DNA of 64,000 nt from Rhizobium leguminosarum (GCF_001652265.1 NZ_LWBS01000472.1:124001-188000), one strand, 5' to 3'. Positions 27,467-36,645 are shown, counted from the first letter of the stretch. Numbers and translations are program-made. Notes: generated by a model not told the origin, from the sequence alone.

Positions 27467-29820
27467 AGTCTTCTCTCGTGGCGATTTCAGCGGCAGTCGT
27501 GGTGGCAACCCTCGTCACCGGGCTGAAAGATCGTGCCGCTCTGCAGGAAAAGTTCGGCCTTGGGTCTGCCGGCAAGCCGGCACCGGAGCTGATGATGATG
27601 GGCCGCATCAAGCCGACCGATGCTTCCGCCGGCAATCCTGAATTCAATGCGCAGCTGGTGGCCGACAAGATCGAGGCGATCACATCCCCGTCGCCGCCAG
27701 CACCGGGCGCGCGCGAGCCGGATGCCGCAGCATCGCAACCGGCGGCACCGCCCGCGGCACCTCAGACGGTCGCCCAGCCGGCGCCGGTCACACCCCCCAT
27801 CGTTTCCGCGCCGCCAGCACCGCAACAGGCGGCCGCGCCTGCGCAGCCTGCAGTCGATGAAAGTGCGCTTCGTTATTTCGCCAGCCGCGGCGACAAGGTG
27901 CGCCTGCAGGCCGAAATCTCCCGCCTTCAGGCGCTCTACCCCAACTGGGTTCCGCCGGCCGATCCACTCGCCGTGCCGCAGAATGGCGACAAGCAGCTTG
28001 AGGCCATGTGGCAGCTCTATTCCGATGGTCGCTATGCGGAGTTGCGCAAGGCGGTCGCCGACCGCCAGGCAGCCGATGCCGGATGGCAGCCGCCGGCCGA
28101 TCTGCTCGACCGGCTCGACGTCGCCGAGGCCCGTGCCCGTCTCGTCAATGCGTCGGACCTCAAGCAATATGCGACTGTGGTCGATATCGCTGCTGCAACA
28201 CCGAGCCTGCTCACCTGTAGCGAGGTCGATATTCTCTGGCGTGTCGCCGAAGCCTTCATCCGGACGGAGAGGGCGCAGCGCGGCCAGGATGCCTACGCTT
28301 ATATCCTGAAGAACTGCACCAATCCCGCCGAGCGGCAGGCGACGGTCGAAAAAGCCTCGACGCTGCTTGCCTACCAGCCGATGCAGGCACTGCTCACGCT
28401 GGAGAGGCCTGCTGCCGACGGCAGCAAGGAATTCGATGCGATCCGCGACAATCTCACCCGACGCTTCATGGCCGAGGGCAATGACGATCCGAAGCTTGTT
28501 ATCGCACCCGACTACATCGCCCGTCTCGAAAAACTCGCCGAGACTGAGGGGCTCGCCTCCGACGCGTTGCTGCTCGGCTGGTATCAGCTTCGCCGCAACA
28601 ACGATGCCGATGCCGAGAAGTGGTTCCGCGCTGCCCGAGCCAAGCAAGATTCGGGGGCCGCTTCGCAGGGGCTGGCGCTGGCGCTAATCGCCCGCAAGGC
28701 GCCTGAGGAAGCCGAGGAGGTGATGTTCCGCTGGCGCGCCGATTCCGAGGATGCGACTTCAACCTATCTCGCCGCCACCGCCAACCTGATGGCATTGCAG
28801 CCGCCGGCCGATCTGGCCGAAGACGTGCTGCACCGTATCGCCGCCGAGGTCATCGCCCGCAAATACGTGCCGACGGCGCAGCAGTTCGGCTGGTATGCCC
28901 GTTCCCTCAACCAGTTCCAGACCGCCACGCGCTGGTTCGAGACGGCGCTTGCCTGGAAACCTGATGACGAACCGTCCGCCTATGGCCTTGTCGTCACCCG
29001 CGAGCAGTTGAGCGACCGCAAGGGCGTGCTCGACCTCCAGCGCGCCTGGGCCGGCCGGTCGAGCCGAATCACCAATCTTGAAGACACGTCCTCCCTGATA
29101 CCGAATGCCGTTACGCCGCCGCCGGAGAAGGGTACGCTTGCCGCACGGCAACCATCGGCTCAGCCGACGCAAAATCCCCCGACCGAGCCGCTTCCGGCCG
29201 AGCGCCGCGTTATCCTGCAGCCGGGGTCGCAAGTGGTCGTTCGCGCCGCGAGCCCGGCGATGGAGACGGTGACCGTTCCGCGCGGCCCGCGCCAGACGCG
29301 CGGCTGCTCGACGACAATCGATGCGGGGCAGCTTAAGCCGGCCGAGGCGCTGTCGCGCGGCTGGTGCCTGATGGATATCAACCGGCCGATGGAGGCGATC
29401 TCGGCCTTCGAGGCCGCATTGCAGAGCCCGACCCGCAAGGTCCGCGAAGACGCAGCCTACGGCCAGAGCCTTGCTTATCTGCGCGCCGGCCTCTCCGGCA
29501 ATGCCGCCGTCGCGGCCACCAAGGCGCCGCAGAACCGCCAGCGCGCCGCCGAGCTTCAGGTGGCGATCCTCGCCGACCGTGCGCTTTCAGCCTTCGACGC
29601 TGGGCGTTATCGCGACACGCTGATCTATCTCGATCAGCGCGCCCAGCTGCAGCAGGAACGCATCGACCTGATGGTTCTGCGCGGCTACTGCTACCTCAAT
29701 CTCAAAATGTACGATGATGCGACCCGCATCTTCGAAGCCGCTGCCGCGACCGGCAGCCGCGATGCTGCCCGCGGTCTTGCCGACGTCAGAAACGTCACGC
29801 ACCCCGACGTCAACGACTGA
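27457..29820 (+). CDS. TPR-rich protein closing the cellulose operon
   Basis: 787 residues from GTG at 27457, overlapping the bcsZ end. One N-terminal hydrophobic segment (SSLVAISAAVVVATLVTG) anchors or exports it; a Pro/Ala/Gln-rich linker runs from about 75 to 135; the rest is helical with degenerate tetratricopeptide/Sel1-like units, for example WRVAEAFIRTERAQRGQDAY, EAISAFEAALQSPTRKVRED and YCYLNLKMYDDATRIFEAA. Position and repeats point to the TPR part of BcsC, the export protein, but no C-terminal beta-barrel is visible. Role: scaffold in the periplasm, by inference. A hairpin (CGTCAACG / CGTTGACG) straddles the stop codon without a T run. Confidence 0.8.
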   Translation: MSVKSSLVAISAAVVVATLVTGLKDRAALQEKFGLGSAGKPAPELMMMGRIKPTDASAGNPEFNAQLVADKIEAITSPSPPAPGAREPDAAASQPAAPPAAPQTVAQPAPVTPPIVSAPPAPQQAAAPAQPAVDESALRYFASRGDKVRLQAEISRLQALYPNWVPPADPLAVPQNGDKQLEAMWQLYSDGRYAELRKAVADRQAADAGWQPPADLLDRLDVAEARARLVNASDLKQYATVVDIAAATPSLLTCSEVDILWRVAEAFIRTERAQRGQDAYAYILKNCTNPAERQATVEKASTLLAYQPMQALLTLERPAADGSKEFDAIRDNLTRRFMAEGNDDPKLVIAPDYIARLEKLAETEGLASDALLLGWYQLRRNNDADAEKWFRAARAKQDSGAASQGLALALIARKAPEEAEEVMFRWRADSEDATSTYLAATANLMALQPPADLAEDVLHRIAAEVIARKYVPTAQQFGWYARSLNQFQTATRWFETALAWKPDDEPSAYGLVVTREQLSDRKGVLDLQRAWAGRSSRITNLEDTSSLIPNAVTPPPEKGTLAARQPSAQPTQNPPTEPLPAERRVILQPGSQVVVRAASPAMETVTVPRGPRQTRGCSTTIDAGQLKPAEALSRGWCLMDINRPMEAISAFEAALQSPTRKVREDAAYGQSLAYLRAGLSGNAAVAATKAPQNRQRAAELQVAILADRALSAFDAGRYRDTLIYLDQRAQLQQERIDLMVLRGYCYLNLKMYDDATRIFEAAAATGSRDAARGLADVRNVTHPDVND

Positions 29821-29895
29821 CGTTGACGCCGCCGCAGCTCTCCGCTACTCGCCTGCGCAGGGGCTGCCCCGGCCTCATGCTGTAAGGAAACACCC

Positions 29896-30564
29896 GTGCC
29901 CGCTCTCCATGACATCCTTGATAGGTCCTACGACGCTTTCCTTTTCGACATGGACGGAACGCTGCTGAATTCCATTGCCGTCGTCGAACGCGTCTGGAGC
30001 GAATGGGCAAGACGCCACGGCTTCGAGCCGGAGGTCTTCCTGAAGACGATCCACGGCATCCGCGCGTCCGACGTAATCCGCGGGCTCGGCCTGCCCGGCG
30101 TCGATCCGGCCCATGAGGCGGATCTGCTGCTCGCCGAGGAAATGGAGGATGTCTCCGGCATCGTCGAGATCCCCGGCGCCGTCCGCTTCCTCTCCGCCAT
30201 CGCTGAGGGCCGGTGGGCAATCGTCACCTCGGCGCCGATCGAGCTCGCCAGGCGCCGCATGGCCGCCGCCGGCATCCCGATGCCGAAGGTCATCGTCAGC
30301 GGCCAGGAGGTCAAATCAGGCAAGCCCAGCCCCGAAGGTTATCTGCTCGGCGCAAGCCGCCTCGGCGTCGATCCGAAAAAATGCCTGGTCTTCGAAGATG
30401 CCGTCGCCGGCATTCTCGCCGGCGAAGCCGCCGGCGCCGGCGTTACCGTCATCACCGAAACCCACGCCACGCCGTTCGAAACACCGCATTTTTCGATCGC
30501 CAACTACCAGACATGGCAGCCCCACCAGACCATCGAAGGCCGGCTGAAGCTCGCCGCGATCTGA
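29896..30564 (+). CDS. HAD-superfamily phosphatase (subfamily IA)
   Basis: 222 residues from GTG at 29896, with AAGGA seven bases upstream. All four HAD motifs are seen: FDMDGTLLNS (nucleophile Asp), VTSAPIELARRR, the Lys in VKSGKPSPEGYLLG, and VFEDAVAGILAG. The helical cap between residues 25 and 90 marks subfamily IA, typical of sugar-phosphate or phosphoglycolate phosphatases; YfbT/GPP-like activity is the best guess. It follows the cellulose operon by 75 bases and may be read with it. Confidence 0.9.
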   Translation: MPALHDILDRSYDAFLFDMDGTLLNSIAVVERVWSEWARRHGFEPEVFLKTIHGIRASDVIRGLGLPGVDPAHEADLLLAEEMEDVSGIVEIPGAVRFLSAIAEGRWAIVTSAPIELARRRMAAAGIPMPKVIVSGQEVKSGKPSPEGYLLGASRLGVDPKKCLVFEDAVAGILAGEAAGAGVTVITETHATPFETPHFSIANYQTWQPHQTIEGRLKLAAI

Positions 30565-30662
30565 CCATTCGGGCAAACCGCTCCCTTTTTGTTGGAGGCA
30601 AGGTTTTTCCGCTTGCATTGCACGCGCTGAAAAACTAAACGAAGCAAGCCGTTTCGGCAGGT

Positions 30663-30745
<83 letters not shown>

Positions 30746-30882
30746 TCCTTGAAAACCCTAGTCTTTCCGGAAAAAAGTAAAGCCTCGAAAGAGGCAAGTT
30801 GCGAAAATTGGGGCCATTCTGGGGCCATGACAGCCACGGCACCCTAGTGACGATTCGGCCCAGCTATGGCATTCTCCGCGAC

Positions 30883-31173
30883 ATGCCCACACCGAAGCTT
30901 CGCCCCACCCTCGTTGAGAATCCGTACTTCCCCCGCGCCCACCCGCCAGATGCGACGAACCCGCGCATGATTCCCGCGATGATGAACATCCGCGAAAGCG
31001 CGATCACGACATTGGCGGCGAGAGGTGTTCTCGATGCTGCTCAGGTGGCCGCCGCGACGCACTTCCGGGCGCTGTGGGAATCGATGGGTGGCAAAGGTGC
31101 TTCGGCCATCGAACTGGAGAGGTCGTGGGGGGGTCAAATTTCGGTTCGCTTGACGCATCTGAAGCCAACGTGA
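30883..31173 (+). pseudogene. Phage-like gene remnant beside tRNA-Pro
   Basis: From an ATG at 30883 the frame reads MPTPKLRPTLVENPYFPRAH, then NPRMIPAMMNIRESAITTLA and LDAAQVAAATHFRALWESMG. This resembles, from memory, a short protein found in rhizobial prophages and genomic islands. Similarity seems to end near 31128, after which the frame runs into the antisense of the FGE gene and stops at 31173. I read it as the 5' part of a gene cut by arrival of the sulfatase segment. Function unknown. The direct repeat TGGGGCCAT x 2 lies just upstream at about 30808-30828. Confidence 0.5.
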
Positions 31174-32093
31174 CTGGTGGAGGTGTCCTCCGGTTCCGCA
31201 TGACGGGCGGCGGGACGGTAGCGACGGCAGTAGTTCGGCGCACAGAGATGTGACCCGCCTTTCAGCACCCGTCTTGGGATTCGAACATTCGGTTCGCGGG
31301 GATCGAGGCTTGCTTCTCGGTCACCACCACGAGGGTTTTGACGAATGCAACACGATTTGGTCGCGGGTTGAGGATGGCGGGTTGACCAGTAGTCTGACGT
31401 CCACTCCCAGACGTTGCCGATCATGTCGTAAAGACCGTACCCGTTCGCGGGGAAAGACCCAACCGGCGATGTCCTGTCGGCGCCGGGCCGCTTCGTGCTC
31501 ATTGTGGGAAACGTTCCCTGCCACGTATTGGCCATAAGCTTGCCATCTGGGTTGAATTCGTCGCCCCAGGCGAATTCGGCATCGTCAATCCCGCCACGCG
31601 CTGCCAGCTCCCACTCAGCTTCAGTTGGTAGATCCTTGCCAGCCCAATGGGCGTAAGCCAGGGCGTCGCGGTAGGCCACATGAACGACGGGATGGTCGAG
31701 CTTCCCACGAATGTCACTGCGACCACCGTAGGGGTGTCGCCAGTCTGCGCCGAACTTGAACGACCACCATTGTGTTATGTCGGAGCCGATGACCGCCTTT
31801 GGTTGGGTGAACACGAGCGAGCCGGCCCGCAGCATTCCGGGAAGTGCCCCTGGGTAGTCGGCAGCTTGTGGCGTCATTTCCGCGACGGTGACATGTCCGG
31901 TGGCTTTGACGAAGGTGGCAAACTGGCGGTTTGTTACTGGCGTCGCGTCGATCCAGAAGCCGTCGACCTTGACCGGATGCGTAGGCGCTTCCTCCGGATA
32001 GTGCCTGTTCGATCCCATGGTGAACGTCCGTGCAGGCACCCAGGCCAGCCCGTCAAATGCGGGATCGTATGCATCTGCTGCGCTCATGGCCAT
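31134..32093 (-). CDS. Formylglycine-generating enzyme (sulfatase-modifying factor)
   Basis: About 319 residues. Copper-dependent oxidase family that converts the active-site Cys of type I sulfatases to formylglycine before folding. The FGE/SUMF1 fold is complete: FTMGSNRHYPEEAPTHPVKVDGF, HVAYRDALAYAHWAGKDLPTE and GNVWEWTSDYW. Both catalytic cysteines are present in GGSHLCAPNYCRRYR, aligned to the human Cys pair. No signal peptide, so it acts in the cytoplasm. Starts GTG 32099, ATG 32093 and ATG 32087 are all possible. It is divergent from the arylsulfatase, its obvious substrate. Confidence 0.92.
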   Translation of the reverse strand: MAMSAADAYDPAFDGLAWVPARTFTMGSNRHYPEEAPTHPVKVDGFWIDATPVTNRQFATFVKATGHVTVAEMTPQAADYPGALPGMLRAGSLVFTQPKAVIGSDITQWWSFKFGADWRHPYGGRSDIRGKLDHPVVHVAYRDALAYAHWAGKDLPTEAEWELAARGGIDDAEFAWGDEFNPDGKLMANTWQGTFPTMSTKRPGADRTSPVGSFPANGYGLYDMIGNVWEWTSDYWSTRHPQPATKSCCIRQNPRGGDREASLDPREPNVRIPRRVLKGGSHLCAPNYCRRYRPAARHAEPEDTSTSHVGFRCVKRTEI

Positions 32094-32434
32094 GCCCACC
32101 TGAATGTCCCTGTGTGTATCTTTATGACATGCGGTTTCTGATCGTGCCTATTGTCCTTTAGGGAGGGTGTTCGCGACGGCTCCGATCGGTGGCAATTCGC
32201 AATCCCTCACGGGGATTCCCCAAAGGGCAATATCTGCTTACGCTAATACAATGTAGAAAATGGATGGAAGAGTGGACATGCCCTCTTCGGCAAGTCGAGG
32301 GTGACCGCGCGCGCGGGTCGAGAGCCGCGTCTCTACCGAAATGATCTGTCGCCGACAAACCCTCTTTTGCTTCGACTCGTCTTTCAACCAACCTTGGTCG
32401 TCCATGTGGCGACCCCCTGAGGGAGGCATTCGAA
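32094..32434. other. Shared regulatory region of FGE and arylsulfatase
   Basis: About 340 bases between the two divergent genes. It should contain both promoters. TTGCTT-like and AT-rich patches are present but no convincing -35/-10 pair was picked. No frame of note. GGGAGG lies about 12 bases before the sulfatase ATG. Confidence 0.4.
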
Positions 32435-34147
32435 ATGAGACGGACTACAAAGTTCATAACAGCAGCAATGGCGGTCGCCGGCAGCCTGTTGGCGAGCACG
32501 GCGGCAATACATGCGCAGGAGAACAGGAAGCCCAACATCCTGTTCATCATGGGTGACGACATCGGCTGGATGCAGCCGAGCATCTATCATGAGGGCCTGA
32601 TGGTCGGGGAAACGCCCAACATCGATCGCATCGGCCACGAAGGCGCGAAGTTCATGACTTACTACGCCGAGCAGAGTTGCACGGCAGGGCGCACTGCCTT
32701 TATCACCGGCATGCAGCCGGTGCGCGTCGGCATGGTTTTGCCGGAAATTCCCGGAAGCCCGTCCTACCTGCGGGCCGGCACGCCTCACCTCGCCAAGTTC
32801 CTGTACGATCTCGGCTACACGACAGGCGAGTTCGGCAAGAACCATCTCGGAGATACCACCGAATCCCTGCCGACGGCGCACGGCTTCCAGGAATATTGGG
32901 GCTACCTCTACCACCTCGACGCCATGCAAGGGGTGAGCTTCCCCGACATCAACAAGACGGCGGTCGAGCAGGGGATCGCGCCGGCTTGCAAGAACACGCC
33001 GATCCCCGGACTTGCGGAGAATCCCGCAGCCGTGGACCCGAAGACCACGACCTGCCTGACGCCGCCGCGTCCGATGCTGTCGTGCAAGTCGTCCGACGGA
33101 TCCCCAGCCAACCAGAGCTGCACCGACGAAGGTCCGCTGACGCTGGATCGCTCGAAGGGCATTGACGAGGAGATCTCGGCCAAGGTCATCGACTTCCTCG
33201 ACCGCAACGATCCCAAGAAGACCAACAAGCCGTTCTTTGTCTGGTACAACCCGGCGCGCATGCACATCACCACCGTGCTGCCGGACAAGTACCAGGCCAT
33301 GGTGGGCGAGCCCGGCGGCAAGGACTGGGGCGTCAACGAAGCCGGCATGAAGCAGATGGACGACAATATCGGCTACGTCCTCAAGAAGCTCGAGGAGATG
33401 GGCCAGCTCGACAACACCATCGTTGTCTTCACCACCGACAATGGCGCCGAGACGATCACCTTTCCCGATGGCGGCACCACCCCGTTCAAGGGCGGCAAGC
33501 TGAGCACCTGGGAGGGCGGCATGCGTGCGCCGCTGGTCGTTCGCTGGCCCGGGCACATCGAGCCCGGCACGGTCAAGAACGACATCTTCGCCTCGCTCGA
33601 CTGGATGCCGACATTGGTCGACATCGCTGGTGGACCCAAGGGTGATGGACTGAAGAAAGAGATCGAGGCGGGTGAGTATCCTGGGATCGTCAAGACCACG
33701 CTTGACGGGATGGATCAGCGCGACTTCCTGGAAGGCAAGGCGCCATCCAAGCGCGACTCTTTCTTGTACTATTCCGGCAAGGACCCGTCGGCGGTCCGCT
33801 TCAAGAACTGGAAGATGTACTTCGCAATGGTGTCCGACGATCCGGCGGGCTTCATTCACGGAGTGCAGCCGTACTCGTGGACGCAGGTCGTCAACATCAA
33901 GCGCGATCCGTTCGAGACCTCGGTCGGAACACAGATCAAGACACTCTTCGGCATGGGCGGCGCCATTGCATCACCGTCCACCGCCTATGTCTATGACTGG
34001 AATATCCTGCCCATCGGCCAGCAGTTGTGGCTGAAACACCTCGAGAGCTACATCGACTTCCCGCCACTGCAGAACCCTGCAAGCTACAATCTGGAGCAAG
34101 TTATGCAGCAGGTAAAGGAGATGAAGACCTCTGGCGGCACCGACTGA
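32435..34147 (+). CDS. Exported arylsulfatase, type I
   Basis: 570 residues. Hydrolyses sulfate (or phosphonate/phosphate) esters; substrate not deducible. Signal peptide MRRTTKFITAAMAVAG...STAAIHA. Metal site ILFIMGDDIGW with the Asp pair, catalytic core SCTAGRTAFITG whose Cys becomes formylglycine (CxAxR form instead of the common CxPxR), FGKNHLGD with Lys and His, and FTTDNGAE with Asp-Asn. A Cys-bearing insert around residues 185-235 has at least four Cys and may form disulfides. The divergent FGE supplies maturation. A GC-rich hairpin follows the stop. Confidence 0.93.
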   Translation: MRRTTKFITAAMAVAGSLLASTAAIHAQENRKPNILFIMGDDIGWMQPSIYHEGLMVGETPNIDRIGHEGAKFMTYYAEQSCTAGRTAFITGMQPVRVGMVLPEIPGSPSYLRAGTPHLAKFLYDLGYTTGEFGKNHLGDTTESLPTAHGFQEYWGYLYHLDAMQGVSFPDINKTAVEQGIAPACKNTPIPGLAENPAAVDPKTTTCLTPPRPMLSCKSSDGSPANQSCTDEGPLTLDRSKGIDEEISAKVIDFLDRNDPKKTNKPFFVWYNPARMHITTVLPDKYQAMVGEPGGKDWGVNEAGMKQMDDNIGYVLKKLEEMGQLDNTIVVFTTDNGAETITFPDGGTTPFKGGKLSTWEGGMRAPLVVRWPGHIEPGTVKNDIFASLDWMPTLVDIAGGPKGDGLKKEIEAGEYPGIVKTTLDGMDQRDFLEGKAPSKRDSFLYYSGKDPSAVRFKNWKMYFAMVSDDPAGFIHGVQPYSWTQVVNIKRDPFETSVGTQIKTLFGMGGAIASPSTAYVYDWNILPIGQQLWLKHLESYIDFPPLQNPASYNLEQVMQQVKEMKTSGGTD

Positions 34148-34169
34148 CCGCCACCTGGCGTGCGATACG

Positions 34170-34196
34170 GAGGGGCGGCCGGAAAGGCCGCCTCTC
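34170..34196 (+). other. Stable hairpin between arylsulfatase and membrane gene
   Basis: GGGGCGGCC - GGAAA - GGCCGCCTC forms a strong stem without a following T run. It may stabilise the sulfatase mRNA or attenuate read-through into the next gene 36 bases on. Confidence 0.5.
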
Positions 34197-34231
34197 AAGA
34201 CAAAATCCGATATCCGACGAAGGGCGGGACG

Positions 34232-34891
34232 ATGAGCGATGTCATCCAAGCAGGTCGTGACGAAGCACGCTGGCCTCCGGTGATGGCGATCCTGGCGGTG
34301 TTCGCCCTTTTGGAGGTGCTGCCGCACCACGTCTATGCCATGCCGCGATGGGTGTCATACGCGGTCCTAGTAGCAGCTATCGTTCCAATGATCATGGTGA
34401 CGGTGTCGACCGACAAGGCCATGTGGCTGCGCATCGAGCATGTCGCCATCATGCTGCTTGCCAGTATCTACGCAGGCAATACGGCGGCGGAACTCGGAGA
34501 TATGGTCGGGATCATCACCGTGCATCCGCCCGAGACGCGATCAGTGTCGCTGTTGACGTCGTCATTTACCATCTGGATCACCAACGTTCTCACCTTCTCG
34601 CTGCTCTATTGGCAGATCGACGCGGATGGCCCCTCGCGCATCGCGCGTGGCATGGCGGGACAACCCGACTGGCTGTTTCCCCAGGCGTCGGCTCCCGAAC
34701 TAGCGGCGCCAGACTGGCGGCCGCTCTACATCGATTATCTTTCCCTTGCGTTCAACACAGCGACCGCGTTCAGTCCCACCGACGTGCTGCCACTCGCCCG
34801 ACGTGCGAAGGGGCTGATGATGCTCGAAAGTGCCATTTCATTGCTGACGCTCGTGCTCGTGGCCGCGCGTGCAGTCAATGTCATTCCGTAG
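34232..34891 (+). CDS. Integral membrane protein, DUF1345-like
   Basis: 219 residues with about five hydrophobic helices. The last third (DYLSLAFNTATAFSPTDVLPL and the final helix SLLTLVLVAARAVNVI) resembles the DUF1345 family ending; the first half does not match anything I know. Not an established transporter or enzyme. ATG at 34232 follows AAGGGCGGG. It lies 84 bases after the sulfatase and 55 bases before the DUF2721 gene, so the three may be one transcript. Confidence 0.75.
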   Translation: MSDVIQAGRDEARWPPVMAILAVFALLEVLPHHVYAMPRWVSYAVLVAAIVPMIMVTVSTDKAMWLRIEHVAIMLLASIYAGNTAAELGDMVGIITVHPPETRSVSLLTSSFTIWITNVLTFSLLYWQIDADGPSRIARGMAGQPDWLFPQASAPELAAPDWRPLYIDYLSLAFNTATAFSPTDVLPLARRAKGLMMLESAISLLTLVLVAARAVNVIP

Positions 34892-34946
34892 CGCCTCGCC
34901 GGCGCCGCGGTCGTCCGTTCGTGCCGAAAGGATCGAAGGTGCCCGT

Positions 34947-35378
34947 ATGTCAGTGGAAGCCGATCAGCTTTCAACAATGATCAATCACGCGGTCGCGCCG
35001 GCGTTCATGCTCAATGGCGTCGCGGCGATGGTGGCGGTTTTGGTCAATCGGATTTCCGGCGTCACCGAGCGGATCAGAAACCTCCGTGAGATCCACGAGA
35101 GTGACGTCGCCCGAGCCCCGCTGAAGAAGGGAATCGGGGAGCTGAGGCGGCGTGAGCGCCTATTGAACAGTGCATTGCACCTGGCTGTCCTGTCAGGGAT
35201 AGGCGTGACGCTCCTACTCCTATTCGGCTTCGTCGTAGCCTTTTTGGGATACCGTCACGAACCAGGCGCCGCCGTACTATTTGTTGCGGCACTCTGCTTC
35301 CTGGCGGGGTCGCTCGTCCGATTCCTGCAGGACATCCGGCTGTCGCAAGGTGAGCACGACGACCGTCCGTTGCGCTGA
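34947..35378 (+). CDS. DUF2721 membrane protein
   Basis: 143 residues. Helices at about 15-35 (VAPAFMLNGVAAMVAVLVNRI), 80-103 and 108-130. The DUF2721 signature is the first helix plus RISGVTERIRNLREI. Family function is unknown. The start ATG at 34947 has GAAGGTG just upstream; the open frame begins earlier at 34869 but lacks family character. Last intact plus-strand gene before the IS630 remnant. Confidence 0.82.
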   Translation: MSVEADQLSTMINHAVAPAFMLNGVAAMVAVLVNRISGVTERIRNLREIHESDVARAPLKKGIGELRRRERLLNSALHLAVLSGIGVTLLLLFGFVVAFLGYRHEPGAAVLFVAALCFLAGSLVRFLQDIRLSQGEHDDRPLR

Positions 35379-35409
35379 CCGCCGAATTGCTCAAGGCCCT
35401 CTCGCCTTC

Positions 35410-35625
35410 ACTAATCTAAAGCGTGTCTCACTTATTCCGCCTCATAACCTGCTGTGAAGAAATTCAGTCATTCCTCGACGGAGAAGATGCCGACAATCTC
35501 ACCCAGGGCTTTGTTATTGTATCTAAGCTTCGTGCGGCACGTTTTCGCAGTAAGGTCTTGAGCTTGGAGAATGCCATCTCGATGGGTTGAGGTCGGATCA
35601 ATAGCCCGGCAGGGCGCGGCAGAAT
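35410..35625 (-). mobile_element. IS630-family transposase remnant (3' end)
   Basis: Reading the minus strand gives QPIEMAFSKLKTLLRKRAAR, the C-terminal IS630 transposase motif, then after frame changes NNKALGEIVGIFSVEE and LNFFTAGYEAE with a stop. The D-L-N-P-I-E region is damaged and the fragments are in different frames, so it is dead. Only about the last 70 codons remain. It marks one end of the FGE-sulfatase-membrane gene block. Confidence 0.8.
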
Positions 35626-35714
35626 GCCTGAAGCTGTGGCTCGTCGGCTTCAGTCTTGCCTGTCCTCCTGCTGGGAGGGACACGCCACGAAGGTGACGTT
35701 GTCCCTTCCTGAGA

Positions 35715-36533
35715 TCAATAGCAAGGCGGGTAGGGATAGTAGCCGCACTGCGGACCGTTGTAGTAGGAATTGTAGTAGGGCCGCGCTGCAGCGGCTCCAA
35801 TGGCAGCACCGGCGACCACGCCCGCCGCGACGGGAGCGCCGCGATACCAGGCCCCGTGGTAGACGGGCGCATGCCAGTAGGTACCTCCGACACGGTTGAT
35901 GTTCGTGTCGCCGATATGCACGTCGTCTCCACGGAAATCACCTCCCGCGAAGTCTCCGCCGCGGAAGCCGCCGCCGCCGAAGCTGCCGCCGCCAAAGCCG
36001 CCGCCATGGAAGCCCCCCCCTCCGCCGAAACTTCCACCGAAGTGATCGATGAAGAGGGCCGCGGGTCCGGTCGCACCGCTGAGGCTTCCCTCCAGAATGG
36101 CGATATCGAATGTCAGTGTCGTGCCGTCGAGTTTCGGAGTCTTCAGCGTGACGACGGTGTCACTGACATCCGATCCGTCACCGCCCAGCACCGACACTGT
36201 TGCGTTCGGAGGATCGACGGCAAAATTGTCCTTGCCGTCGTCCCATTGCATAATGAACTGTTCAGTCTTCACATGCCCGGCAGCTCGCACCGGCCGGTCG
36301 GCGAAGACGATCGAATTGGCCGAGACGCCAGTCAGAATGAGCTTTCCGTTTTCGATTTTGGCGCCAGCCGAATTGATCACTGCCAATGACGGCACCGGAC
36401 CTGTTGGCGTGACTTGGCCAATTGCCTTTTCGAGCGGTACGTGCGGCTTCTTCGGGGCGTCCTGCGCAAAGCCAGCGGAGGCCAGGGCGAAACTTCCGGC
36501 GAAGATGAGCGTGGTGAAGCGGTCGACTTTCAT
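35715..36533 (-). CDS. Glycine-rich exported protein
   Basis: 272 residues from ATG 36533, where GGGAGGA lies eight bases upstream. Signal peptide to SAGFA. Residues 25-165 form an unrecognised, probably beta-rich domain; 170-210 is a Gly/Phe repeat (GGSFGGGGGFHGGGFGG and similar); a hydrophobic Ala/Gly stretch (VAAGVVAGAAIGAAA) precedes a Tyr-rich tail ending CGYYPYPPCY. Such tails occur in small rhizobial envelope proteins. Function unknown; surface or periplasmic location is inferred. Confidence 0.72.
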   Translation of the reverse strand: MKVDRFTTLIFAGSFALASAGFAQDAPKKPHVPLEKAIGQVTPTGPVPSLAVINSAGAKIENGKLILTGVSANSIVFADRPVRAAGHVKTEQFIMQWDDGKDNFAVDPPNATVSVLGGDGSDVSDTVVTLKTPKLDGTTLTFDIAILEGSLSGATGPAALFIDHFGGSFGGGGGFHGGGFGGGSFGGGGFRGGDFAGGDFRGDDVHIGDTNINRVGGTYWHAPVYHGAWYRGAPVAAGVVAGAAIGAAAARPYYNSYYNGPQCGYYPYPPCY

Positions 36534-36645
36534 GGCGAATATCCTCCCAGTTGGAACGGGCAGGAAGCCCGTCACCTTAATGCACGTTGTTGAAGTCTGA
36601 TGTCACAAGCGTTAGGCACGCCGCCCAGCCGAGGCGCACACAGTC

